Assembly: GCF_030812835.1 (NCBI RefSeq) | Contig: NZ_JAUSTM010000010.1 | Span: 26,896 to 90,895 of the forward strand | Length of the DNA stretch: 64,000 nt | Origin: Streptococcus moroccensis | Lineage (GTDB): Bacteria > Bacillota > Bacilli > Lactobacillales > Streptococcaceae | Direction of reading: 5' to 3' | Part shown: positions 18,107 to 25,964 of the stretch, in pieces | Position numbering within the stretch: position 1 is the first letter of the stretch | How the letters are laid out: every line of letters begins with the position of its first letter | Notes under the pieces: generated by a model | Database searches by the model: none | The model's input: only the letters and a program-made list of their open reading frames with translations | What the model was told of the DNA's origin: nothing | Program-made: the position numbers and the translations under genes

Positions 18107-19453
18107 TTATGTCCGTTCAGTGAATTCACCCTTGAATCCAGCGATAAAAACACCGATAACAAGTCCTAAAGAAGCAGGAAGAACCCAGCTCATTCCAATC
18201 GTTGAAAAAGGAAGGAGTTTTTTGGATAAATCGACTAGAGCTGAAACAACCGGTACAGTTGCCCATGGTGAACTGGCCAACCCATCTATCATCGCTGGAA
18301 GTAAAGTCAGATATATTGTCCAGCGATAAACGGTCCTATTTCCTTTCAACCACCTCTCCAAAAGAGCTAACCCAACAAGCACTATGGCAAGGGGATAGAT
18401 AAACATCAATACTGGAATGGAATAGGCGATGATATTGGTCAATCCGACATTTGCAAAAATAGCTGGGAAAAGAGTAGCTCCTGCCAGAAAGGTGTGGTAG
18501 GAGACAGATGGAAACATCTCCGCAAAGGTTTCTGAAAATGCAGTTAGAAGTCCTACAGCAGTTTTCAAGCAGCCAAAAAAGACGATTAATGCCAATAAAA
18601 CACTCCCAAACGTCCCTAAATAATAGTGAGCAATCTGGGCTAGAGCGATTCCTCCATTTTCGGATAAATTAAATTGACTTAAACTGGTTGCCCCTGCATA
18701 AGCCAAAAGGGTATAAAGGATAGCCATCAAGGACATACTGATGACGCCTGATTTAACCATATCGGTCGCCATTTGACGAGGTTCTTTGATTCCTAAATTT
18801 TTAAGGGCTGATATGACCAAAATCGCAAATGCCAAAGAGGCTAACACATCTAACGTATTATAGCCTTCAAGAACACCTGTTGCCAATGCGTTTGACTGGT
18901 AGGATGCTTGGATAGGAGCGCTTGAAACTCCACCCATTGGATTAAACAGAACCAATACCAGTAAGATGCCAAGGACGACCAAGAAAACAGGGTTTAAAAA
19001 TTTTCCAACATAATCCAAAATTTTTGTTGCTTGACGTGACATGGCCCATGCTAAAGTGAAGAAAAACAGAGAGTAGAGGGCTAAGGCCAAGGCATTATCC
19101 TCTCCGACAAAAGGTCCTAGCCCAATTTGAAAGGAGGTACTGGCAAGTCTTGGAATGGCAAAGAAAGGTCCAATCACCAAATAAAGCAAGACCGTAAAGA
19201 AAGTGCCAAAATGATGGCCTGCCCGAGAGGCAAGGTCGTAAACACTAGTGCTACGTGTAAAAGCCATCCCTACGATTCCTAAAAAGGGCAAGCCAATAGC
19301 AGACATTAAAAAGCCAAAGACAGCTGGCCAAACATGAGCTCCTGCTTCTTGTCCCAAATGGACAGGGAAAATCAGATTTCCCGCTCCAAACATGATTCCA
19401 AAAAGCATGGAACCAATAAAAACATAATCTTTTCTTGTTAATGTCTTTGACAT
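18107..19453 (-). CDS. brnQ: Branched-chain amino acid transport system II carrier protein
   Basis: A sodium- or proton-coupled importer of leucine, isoleucine and valine in the cytoplasmic membrane. The 448-residue LIVCS family protein has about 12 helices. Its signature start MFGAGNLIFPVHLGQEAG lies in helix 1, with SAIGLPFLGIVGMAF and FFGCLKTAVGLLTAFSETFA further on. SD AAAGGAG. It is monocistronic. A leader of about 360 bases carries a leader peptide rich in Ile, Leu and Val and an intrinsic terminator (19646-19785), which strongly suggests attenuation by charged-tRNA supply. Confidence 0.95.
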   Translation of the reverse strand: MSKTLTRKDYVFIGSMLFGIMFGAGNLIFPVHLGQEAGAHVWPAVFGFLMSAIGLPFLGIVGMAFTRSTSVYDLASRAGHHFGTFFTVLLYLVIGPFFAIPRLASTSFQIGLGPFVGEDNALALALYSLFFFTLAWAMSRQATKILDYVGKFLNPVFLVVLGILLVLVLFNPMGGVSSAPIQASYQSNALATGVLEGYNTLDVLASLAFAILVISALKNLGIKEPRQMATDMVKSGVISMSLMAILYTLLAYAGATSLSQFNLSENGGIALAQIAHYYLGTFGSVLLALIVFFGCLKTAVGLLTAFSETFAEMFPSVSYHTFLAGATLFPAIFANVGLTNIIAYSIPVLMFIYPLAIVLVGLALLERWLKGNRTVYRWTIYLTLLPAMIDGLASSPWATVPVVSALVDLSKKLLPFSTIGMSWVLPASLGLVIGVFIAGFKGEFTERT

Positions 19454-19645
19454 AACAGATCTCCTTTTTTTGACTCGTCGCAGACGAGTTTACTCTATCA
19501 ACTATCTCATCCTGTCACGATAAACAGCTATGAGCTAGTGGTGACTGATGGTGTCATGGCTTAGACCTTCTAGACTTGATTTGATATAATGACAATTCTT
19601 TCTGTATTTTCTTAGCATAGCATTAGGACGTTTCCTTTTAAGACT

Positions 19646-19678
19646 AAAAAACCACCCGCTCTATTTAGAACAGGTGGC
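19646..19678 (-). terminator. Attenuator terminator in the brnQ leader
   Basis: The minus strand has CCACCTGTTCT / AGAGCGGGTGG (one G-U and one mismatch) followed by T6. It lies downstream of the leader peptide and about 190 bases before brnQ. Upstream GGGAAC can alternatively pair with GTTCT of the terminator's 5' arm, and CGCTTGGTA can pair with TACTAAGCG inside the leader-peptide coding region. Confidence 0.8.
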
Positions 19679-19740
19679 TACCAAGCGTTCCCATCCTGCA
19701 AACAAAACGAAAAGGACTTCATACTATACTGTATAAGTCC

Positions 19741-19785
19741 TTAATTCATCAAGATTGCAAGAATCACGCTTAGTACCTTAGACAT
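19741..19785 (-). CDS. brnQ leader peptide (14 residues, Ile/Leu/Val rich)
   Basis: The short ORF reads MSKVLSVILAILMN then TAA; 7 of 14 residues are Val, Leu or Ile. A Shine-Dalgarno GAGG lies 9 bases before the ATG, and a promoter sits about 28 bases further up. A hairpin AAGGACTT/AAGTCCTT (19712-19742) begins at the stop codon, a natural pause site. Composition and position are those of a ribosome-mediated attenuator peptide: stalling at scarce Ile/Leu/Val-tRNA would free an antiterminator and allow brnQ transcription. I found it by reading the leader; it is too short for ordinary gene callers. Confidence 0.75.
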   Translation of the reverse strand: MSKVLSVILAILMN

Positions 19786-19819
19786 GGAACATTACCTCAT
19801 CAGTCAAACAATGTAGTTT

Positions 19820-19848
19820 ATTATACCTTATATGACTCATGCTTGCAA
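19820..19848 (-). promoter_or_regulatory. brnQ leader promoter
   Basis: On the minus strand there is -35 TTGCAA (19843-19848), a 17-base spacer and -10 TATAAT (19820-19825). The predicted start is near 19813, just before the leader-peptide ribosome site. Confidence 0.75.
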
Positions 19849-19890
19849 GGAAACACATGATTTTTGACAGGATTAACAAATCTTAGAAAT

Positions 19891-20577
19891 TTACATAGCC
19901 TCCACAAGATACCGAAAGAGGTTTTGATTACTTTCATCGTCCAGTAAAAATTCCGGATGCCACTGAAGTCCAATAATAGGAGATCCCTGACGACTTTCGT
20001 AAGCTTCAATAGTGCCATCTCTTGGATCACGAGCTGTCGCTACTAGAGCTGGGGCAAGTTGCTTAACGCTCTGCCGGTGAATAGAGTTGATTTGACTTCC
20101 TGATTTAAAAAGGTGAGACACCTTACTGTTTGGGGCAACTTCAATTTCGTGAGATGTCCCCAACACTTCGTCTTGCCAATGATCCGCAATGTCTTGATTC
20201 AGTGTCCCTCCGAGAGCAACATTGACCAACTGCATACCACGGCAGACGGCAAAAATTGGTTTTTCTTGTTTGATGGCTTCCGCAATCAGAGCTAGTTCAA
20301 ACTCATCTCTTGCCAAGGAATAATCCTCACTAGAAACCGTTTTTTCTTCACCATAGAACCGTGGATCGACATTTTGACCACCCGAAAGGAGCAATTTATC
20401 AATCATGTTGATGTAGGCCTTGGCCATATCTGGTGTCCCAATAGGTAGGACAATCGGGAGCCCTCCTGCTGCTTTCACCCCATCAGAGAGTGAACGCGGT
20501 ACAGCATCATAAGTAATCCCTGACAAAGCCGGCATTTCCTTTTCATTTCCTGTTATTCCTACGATGACCGGTTTCAT
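19891..20577 (-). CDS. Gamma-glutamyl-gamma-aminobutyrate hydrolase family protein (class I amidotransferase-like)
   Basis: The 228-residue stand-alone Peptidase_C26/PuuD-like hydrolase starts KPVIVGITGNE. Nucleophile Cys is in FAVCRGMQLVNVALGG, and His and Glu are in GLQWHPEFLLDD. Members cleave gamma-glutamyl bonds such as gamma-Glu-GABA. The usual putrescine-degradation partners are not adjacent, so the exact substrate is open. SD GAGGGGGG before the ATG. Confidence 0.88.
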   Translation of the reverse strand: MKPVIVGITGNEKEMPALSGITYDAVPRSLSDGVKAAGGLPIVLPIGTPDMAKAYINMIDKLLLSGGQNVDPRFYGEEKTVSSEDYSLARDEFELALIAEAIKQEKPIFAVCRGMQLVNVALGGTLNQDIADHWQDEVLGTSHEIEVAPNSKVSHLFKSGSQINSIHRQSVKQLAPALVATARDPRDGTIEAYESRQGSPIIGLQWHPEFLLDDESNQNLFRYLVEAM

Positions 20578-20670
20578 GAGCTGTCCCCCCTCTTTTTTCG
20601 ATAGAACTATCTTATCATGAGAAGGTCACGGCGTCCAATAGGAATTTTTAATGACTGTCTTTAAGAATTT

Positions 20671-21264
20671 TTAAGACTCTGTTGATTTTAAAAGAGTAGC
20701 CACAAGAGATTTTAAATGGGGCAAAACATCTTCCTCAAACCAGGGATTCTTAGCCATCCATATTTGATTACGAGGAGAAGGATGGATTAAGGGGAAATAG
20801 TGAGGCAGATAGGTTTGGTAGTCTCGGACAGTCTCAGTGACTGTAGCAGACTTCTTCTGCTTGAGATAATAGTGTTGCGCGTAAGTCCCGATGAGGATTA
20901 TTAGCTCTATCTGTGGCATGAGTGCTATCAGTTTAGGATGCCATTTAGGGGCAAAATCTGGCCGTGGCGGGAGATCCCCTGATTTGCCAGCTCCCGGAAA
21001 ATAAAAATCCATGGCTAAGACACTGATTAGCCCAGAATCGTAAAAGGTGGCTTCATCAATTCCTAACCAGTCTCTCAGACGGTCACCAGAGCGGTCTTTA
21101 AAGTAGAGACCGGCTGCCTGAGTTTTGAGACCAGGAGCCTGACCAATAATCAAGATTTTGGCCGTCTCAGGTGCCGCAAATAAGGGTTCAATCCCTGCTG
21201 CTGTAAAGGCCTGATTAGCAGGATCTGCCATAATGGCTTGTTTAATGGTTTCTTGAGGGGTCAT
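20671..21264 (-). CDS. Uracil-DNA glycosylase family protein
   Basis: The 197-residue UDG-superfamily fold has motif 1 ILIIGQAPGLKTQ, then YFKDRSGDRLRDWLGI, and motif 2-like HPSPRNQIW near the C-terminus. Such proteins in streptococci are usually annotated as UDG family members distinct from Ung. Uracil or other base excision is inferred and not certain. SD AAAGGAATT before the ATG. It lies 51 bases downstream of pepV's terminator and is a separate unit. Confidence 0.85.
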   Translation of the reverse strand: MTPQETIKQAIMADPANQAFTAAGIEPLFAAPETAKILIIGQAPGLKTQAAGLYFKDRSGDRLRDWLGIDEATFYDSGLISVLAMDFYFPGAGKSGDLPPRPDFAPKWHPKLIALMPQIELIILIGTYAQHYYLKQKKSATVTETVRDYQTYLPHYFPLIHPSPRNQIWMAKNPWFEEDVLPHLKSLVATLLKSTES

Positions 21265-21284
21265 TTGTCAATTCCTTTAATAGC

Positions 21285-21310
21285 AAAAAACTGGGAATCC
21301 CCAGTTTTTA
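21285..21310 (-). terminator. Terminator after pepV
   Basis: The minus strand has AAAAACTGGG / CCCAGTTTTT with a short loop, ending in a T-run 6 bases beyond the pepV stop codon. Confidence 0.88.
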
Positions 21311-21315
21311 AGACT

Positions 21316-22731
21316 TTATTTAATCAATTCGTAGATGGCCTCAGCATAGATCGCTGCTGCGCGGTATAGGTCCTCAACATCTGCAAATTCATTGGCCTGG
21401 TGCATGGTATCAGTGTAACCTGGGAACATGGCCCCATAGGCAACCCCACGCTTGAGGAGTCGGCCAAAGGTACCCCCACCAATAATTTGCTCATGTCCAC
21501 GAAGGCCTGTATGGCGCTCGTAAACATCCAAGAGCGTCGCTACTAAAGGATCTTCCATCGGTACATAGTGCGGCGTGTGCCCTGTGCTTGAGAGGGTCAC
21601 TGAGGCAACACCTTCAAGGCTCGAGAGCTTGTCCTGAATCTCTTCAGGGCTAGTTCCTTGTGGGTAACGGAAGTTCAGGGCAATGGTGTTGTCCTCTGAC
21701 ACTGCTGAGAAGTTAAAGACACCAGCATTCATGGTCAATTGCCCCATGCGCTCGTCGGTATGGGCAACACCTGTGGTTTCCGCATAGTGATCCGCCAAGA
21801 GCACGGTGCCAGCTACCTTGAGGTAGTCTGCCGCTGGTCCAGCAAAGGCAAAGTCTGACAAGAAAGCTGCCAAATAGGTTGCCCCGTTAATCCCAGCTTC
21901 TGGGTGAGCGCCATGGGCTGATTTCCCGACGACGGTCACCTGGAATTGCCCATCTGAGAGAGCCTCAACATGGCCTGAAGCAACGGGCTGGTCTGCAACA
22001 AAGGCCTTTAATTTGGCTTCTAAGTCCTCTAAGGTTACCCCACCAGAGAGGACAGCTGTAGCAGATTCTGGCACCATATTTTCTCGCAAGCCACCTTTAA
22101 AACTGTGCAGAACTACATCGCCCTCATTTTGCCCTGCAAAATGGAGATAGGCTGTAATATTTCCTTTCTCACCATTGATAATCGGAAACTCCGCATCTGG
22201 TGAGAAACCAAAGTCAGGCTCAGGAAGACCAACATGTTCAAAGTAATAGTCCATATCCGCCCAGCCCGACTCTTCATCTGTCCCGACAACAAAGCGTACT
22301 TTTTTAGAGACTGGAAGACCAAGGTCTTTAATAATCTTCAAGCCGTAGTAACAAGCCACCGTAGGCCCTTTATCATCAGAAGAGCCACGGGCATAGAGCT
22401 TGCCATCTTTAATCACAGGTGTATAAGGATCGGTATCCCAACCTGAACCTGCTGGCACCACGTCCATGTGGGCAAAGATACCGAGCTCTTCTTGACCCTC
22501 TCCAAAGGTGAAATGCCCCGCATAGTTGTCGACATTTTTGGTCTCATAACCGTCACGCTCAGCGATCTCAAGGAATTTTTCAAGGGCCTTAACAGGTCCA
22601 GGGCCAAAAGGATGTTGGGCATCTGCTAAGCTATCATCACGCTCAGAATTGATGCTCAAAAGAGTAAAGAGGTCCGCCATCATTGCTTCTCTGCGTTTGT
22701 CTACTTCTGCTTTAAAATCAATCGTTGTCAT
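21316..22731 (-). CDS. pepV: Dipeptidase PepV
   Basis: A cytoplasmic zinc dipeptidase with broad specificity for N-terminal dipeptides. I choose the ATG at 22731 (MTTIDFKAEVDKRREAM, 471 residues) with SD AGGAGA; the longer frame from 22761 would run into the nitroreductase stop. Metal ligands of the M20 family are visible: HMDVVPAG, SSDDKGP, TDEESGW, DAEFPI and a C-terminal His in DTMHQANEF. It begins 7 bases after the nitroreductase stop codon, so the two genes form an operon. Confidence 0.95.
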   Translation of the reverse strand: MTTIDFKAEVDKRREAMMADLFTLLSINSERDDSLADAQHPFGPGPVKALEKFLEIAERDGYETKNVDNYAGHFTFGEGQEELGIFAHMDVVPAGSGWDTDPYTPVIKDGKLYARGSSDDKGPTVACYYGLKIIKDLGLPVSKKVRFVVGTDEESGWADMDYYFEHVGLPEPDFGFSPDAEFPIINGEKGNITAYLHFAGQNEGDVVLHSFKGGLRENMVPESATAVLSGGVTLEDLEAKLKAFVADQPVASGHVEALSDGQFQVTVVGKSAHGAHPEAGINGATYLAAFLSDFAFAGPAADYLKVAGTVLLADHYAETTGVAHTDERMGQLTMNAGVFNFSAVSEDNTIALNFRYPQGTSPEEIQDKLSSLEGVASVTLSSTGHTPHYVPMEDPLVATLLDVYERHTGLRGHEQIIGGGTFGRLLKRGVAYGAMFPGYTDTMHQANEFADVEDLYRAAAIYAEAIYELIK

Positions 22732-22738
22732 GATTCTC

Positions 22739-23341
22739 CTATCTAATCTCAATAATCTCATCTACTGGTAAACGGTAACTTGGGTCTGGGTGGACATCGC
22801 TATAGCCAATCGTGAACAAGAGCTCTGGACGAAAACGCGTATCAATGTCCAAAACCTCGTTGACCTTGGATTTATCAAAGCCTTGGAGGACATTGCTGGC
22901 CATTTTTTGATCGGTTAGGGCCAGAACAAAGTTCATCGCTACCATGCCAGCATTAATCGACAGGTATTCCCCTTTTGTTTGTGCGTCAAATGCTGCAAAG
23001 CGCATCGGCAAGACTTTGATAAAGTGCTCTAGAAATTCTTGAGGTAAATCTTTTACCCCAACACGCGCAATTTTACGAGAGCGCTTTTCCAAATCAGTGT
23101 CTGAAAAGAGGGCGACAACAACTTGAGCGCTCTCAATCTGAGCCCCATTAGCCCCATAGGCTAAGGGAATCAAGTCATTTTTACGATCTTTGACGATGAC
23201 AAATTTCCACGATTGAATGTTATTAGCACTTGGCGCTAGTGTCGCAATCTCAATCGCTGTACGAACGTCTTTAATATCAACAGGTTGGTCATTAAATGAC
23301 TTGTAAGCATGACGCTTCTTATTTAATTCTAAAAATTTCAT
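22739..23341 (-). CDS. Nitroreductase family protein
   Basis: The 200-residue FMN-dependent nitroreductase fold has an N-terminal flavin-binding region (KKRHAYKSFNDQPVD), APSANNIQSWKFVIV, and a C-terminal LLFTIGYSDVHPD. It probably reduces quinones or nitro compounds with NAD(P)H; the natural substrate is unknown. SD AAAGGATGG. An extended -10 TGATAAAAT lies upstream. It is co-transcribed with pepV. Confidence 0.88.
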   Translation of the reverse strand: MKFLELNKKRHAYKSFNDQPVDIKDVRTAIEIATLAPSANNIQSWKFVIVKDRKNDLIPLAYGANGAQIESAQVVVALFSDTDLEKRSRKIARVGVKDLPQEFLEHFIKVLPMRFAAFDAQTKGEYLSINAGMVAMNFVLALTDQKMASNVLQGFDKSKVNEVLDIDTRFRPELLFTIGYSDVHPDPSYRLPVDEIIEIR

Positions 23342-23452
23342 AGGCCATCCTTTATTTTCTAAATAGATTTGTTAGCCTTATTTTATCATGTTTTGACATT
23401 ATTTTCAGCATTTGACAGTATCTTAGGTTAATTATAAGTTCCGAATCGAACG

Positions 23453-23485
23453 AAAGAAAAGCGATCAACCTCTCGGTCAATCACT
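23453..23485 (-). terminator. Terminator after zinc alcohol dehydrogenase
   Basis: The minus strand has AGTGATTGACC / GGTTGATCGCT with three wobble pairs, closed by GAGA and followed by TTTCTTTC. Confidence 0.7.
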
Positions 23486-23493
23486 TCTGGAAT

Positions 23494-24537
23494 TTAATCC
23501 ACTACAAGCATGGCTTTAATCGTCTTTCGGTCAGCCATGTCCTGATAGGCTTGGTTGACTTCTGCTAATGGATACGTCTTTGTAAAAACTCTGCCCGGAT
23601 TAATATCCTCATTAAGAACAGCCTTTAAGAGGATCTGTTTATTATAGGTCGTTACGGATGCTGACCCTCCACCAAACAGAATGTTCTGAGCAAAGGTCGA
23701 CCCAATCGGGCGATTATCATAGTGAGGAACCCCAACGTAGCCGATACGTCCACCATTGTGAAGAACACCTAAAGCTTGATCCATCGCAGCTTCCGTGCCC
23801 ACGCACTCCAGAGCTGCATCAGCCCCGCCTCCAAGAATTTCACGGACCTTGGCAATCCCTGCATCTCCTCGTTCTGCCACAACCGCAGTGGCGCCAGAGG
23901 CTAGGGCCATCTGCTGACGATCCTCGTGTCGGCTCATGAGGACAATCTGAGAAGCACCACGCATCTTAGCTGCAATGACAGCACATTGGCCGACCGCACC
24001 ATCGCCAATGACGACAACCTTATCCCCAGGCTTAACATCTGCGACTCGTGCCGCATGGTATCCTGTCGGCATGACGTCAGCCAAGGTCAAAAGAGATTTG
24101 AGCATCCCTTCTGAGTAGTCTGAGGGCTGTCCTGGAACCTTGATGAGGGCCCAGTTGGCATAATGGAAGCGAATATACTGGGCTTGGTAGCCAGAGGACC
24201 AGTTGCTATAGCCTGGATGTCGATCACAGGTCCCATCAAATCCCGCACGGCAGGCATCACATTCCCCACAACCGTGGGTAAAAGGCACTATAACGAAATC
24301 ACCAGGTTGGACAGTTGTAATGGCAGAGCCGACTTCCTCGATAATCCCGATCGCTTCATGCCCACTGTTCACTGAATGAGCTTCCTTGTCATCGCCATGC
24401 GAAAAGGCCCAAAGGTCTGACCCACAAACACAGGAGCGCACGATCTTGATGATAACATCATCGTCAGCTTGAAGACTTGGTTTAACAACCTCGGCAATCC
24501 CTATTTGACCCGCTTTTTCAAAAATAGCTGTTTTCAT
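23494..24537 (-). CDS. Zinc-dependent alcohol dehydrogenase family protein
   Basis: The 347-residue medium-chain dehydrogenase starts MKTAIFEKAGQIGIAEV (ATG at 24537, SD GAGGAAA); a longer frame from 24609 crosses an inverted repeat and is unlikely. Catalytic zinc ligands lie in SCVCGSDLWAF and GHEAIGI. Structural zinc Cys are in CGECDACRAGFDGTC. The Rossmann NAD(P) loop is VIGDGAVGQCAV. The substrate is unknown. It follows the aldo/keto reductase, possibly as a detoxification pair. Confidence 0.9.
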   Translation of the reverse strand: MKTAIFEKAGQIGIAEVVKPSLQADDDVIIKIVRSCVCGSDLWAFSHGDDKEAHSVNSGHEAIGIIEEVGSAITTVQPGDFVIVPFTHGCGECDACRAGFDGTCDRHPGYSNWSSGYQAQYIRFHYANWALIKVPGQPSDYSEGMLKSLLTLADVMPTGYHAARVADVKPGDKVVVIGDGAVGQCAVIAAKMRGASQIVLMSRHEDRQQMALASGATAVVAERGDAGIAKVREILGGGADAALECVGTEAAMDQALGVLHNGGRIGYVGVPHYDNRPIGSTFAQNILFGGGSASVTTYNKQILLKAVLNEDINPGRVFTKTYPLAEVNQAYQDMADRKTIKAMLVVD

Positions 24538-24579
24538 ATTTTCCTCCACATCTTCTTTTGTCATTAGTTTATCACAATC

Positions 24580-24617
24580 AACAACCCATCTCCAATAGTT
24601 ATTAGACATGGGTTGTT
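24580..24617. repeat. Inverted repeat ahead of zinc alcohol dehydrogenase
   Basis: The perfect 10-bp arms AACAACCCAT and ATGGGTTGTT are 18 bases apart. On the minus strand no T-run follows, so it is not an ordinary terminator for the upstream reductase. It could be an operator or an mRNA hairpin in the dehydrogenase leader. Confidence 0.6.
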
Positions 24618-24731
24618 ATCGTTTTTAGGAATAGATAAAAATATCCGAGACAATTCAATATCCCTCACCCAGTAGACTTAGAAACGGATAGAGGTCATTT
24701 TAGGAGTTTTAAAAAAACACTTTTTCCAAGT

Positions 24732-25724
24732 TTACAGTGCTCCTATCACCTTATGAGGCAAGTAAAGCTCATCCAGATAAGCGACATCCTCATCCGTCAG
24801 GGTTACTTCAAAGGCTCCCATGTAATCCTCCAGATAACCTTCTTTAGTGACTCCTAGAATAGGAGAATGAATGCCTTTTTTCCAAAGCCAAGCGATTGCA
24901 ATCTGAGCACGACTGACTTGATACTTGTCGGCCAAGGCTGCCACACGCTCGACAATCGGACGGTCCTGCTCCTCTGTGGTATCATATTTAGCCTTAGCGA
25001 TAGCATCCGTTTGACTGCGAGCCGTATCCGCTGTCCAGTCCCGCACGACACGCCCAGCTGCCAAAGGACTATAGGGCGCTAATCCAACTCCAGTTTCCTG
25101 ACAAAATGGTATCATTTCGCGTTCTTCTTCTCGATAGAGCAAGTTGTAATGGTTTTGCATGACCGAGAACTTGGTCCATCCATTTTTCTCAGCCACATAC
25201 TGGGCTTTTTGAAACTGCCAAGTATACATAGCGGACGCGCCTAGATAGCGCACTTTACCAGAGACCACTAGTTCGTGAAGAGCTGCCATGGTTTCCTCAA
25301 TTGGCGTGTTATAATCCCAGCGATGAATGTAGAGAATGTCGATATAGTCAGTCCCCAGACGCTTCAAACTACGCTCGACCTGATGAAAAATAGCTTTCCG
25401 AGAAAGACCGTGCTGATTGATTTTCTTCTCACCATTTGGTAAATCACTGAAAAAACATTTGGTCGCAATAACCACATCCTCACGATTGGTAAAATCGCGT
25501 AGGGCTCGACCCAGGAATTCTTCACTGGTACCAGCCGCATAGGTATTGGCTGTATCAAAGAAGTTGATCCCTAAATCCAGAGCCTTTTTAATAATCACAC
25601 GGCTGTCTTCCTCATTGAGAAGCCACCCCGACTGAAATCCAACTGTATCGTCCCCAAAGCTCATACAGCCCAAACACAATTTAGAGACCTCAAGGCCTGT
25701 TTTTCCAAGTTTTGTGTATTCCAT
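24732..25724 (-). CDS. Aldo/keto reductase
   Basis: The 330-residue (beta/alpha)8 NADPH-dependent reductase starts MEYTKLGKTGLEVSKLCLG. The tetrad is visible: Asp in FFDTANTY, Tyr in the same segment, Lys in VVIATKCFF, and His in ILYIHRWDYNTP. The subfamily resembles YdhF/Tas-like oxidoreductases. The physiological substrate is unknown. SD AAAGGAAA. A cre-like site overlaps the -10. Confidence 0.9.
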   Translation of the reverse strand: MEYTKLGKTGLEVSKLCLGCMSFGDDTVGFQSGWLLNEEDSRVIIKKALDLGINFFDTANTYAAGTSEEFLGRALRDFTNREDVVIATKCFFSDLPNGEKKINQHGLSRKAIFHQVERSLKRLGTDYIDILYIHRWDYNTPIEETMAALHELVVSGKVRYLGASAMYTWQFQKAQYVAEKNGWTKFSVMQNHYNLLYREEEREMIPFCQETGVGLAPYSPLAAGRVVRDWTADTARSQTDAIAKAKYDTTEEQDRPIVERVAALADKYQVSRAQIAIAWLWKKGIHSPILGVTKEGYLEDYMGAFEVTLTDEDVAYLDELYLPHKVIGAL

Positions 25725-25754
25725 CTGATTACCTGCTTTCCTTTTAGTACGTCT

Positions 25755-25769
25755 AGTATAGCGTTTTCA
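25755..25769 (-). promoter_or_regulatory. cre (CcpA) site overlapping the aldo/keto reductase -10
   Basis: The minus strand reads TGAAAACGCTATAC at 25756-25769, close to the cre consensus, with the -10 TATACT forming its 3' end. The alcohol dehydrogenase at 60467 has nearly the same site in the same position. Confidence 0.6.
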
Positions 25770-25908
25770 AAAGAAAAAGTATACTATTTTTGTGTAAACT
25801 TATACTCTTACAGTCAATACTCCCATTACTATCCTTTGGCGTTTCTTTTAATCCTTCATATCTCGAGTTAATCTTAACGGATAGTTGAGATTATTTTTTA
25901 TAAAAGCT

Positions 25909-25956
25909 AAAAAACACCGCACTACTGTGCTTCTCAGGACAGTCTTGCGGTGTTTT
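25909..25956 (-). terminator. Terminator of the polyamine operon
   Basis: The minus strand has AAAACACCGCA / TGCGGTGTTTT, with an internal second stem (ACTGTCCTG region) in the loop and a T-run. It lies 9 bases beyond the nspC stop codon. Confidence 0.88.
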
Positions 25957-25964
25957 GATCGTCT

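Noticed and set aside
19646..19720. T-box riboswitch in the brnQ leader (GGATGGGAACGC resembles part of a T-box)
   Set aside because: The full T-box consensus and a specifier-loop stem are missing. The leader is short and the leader-peptide ORF explains the layout better.
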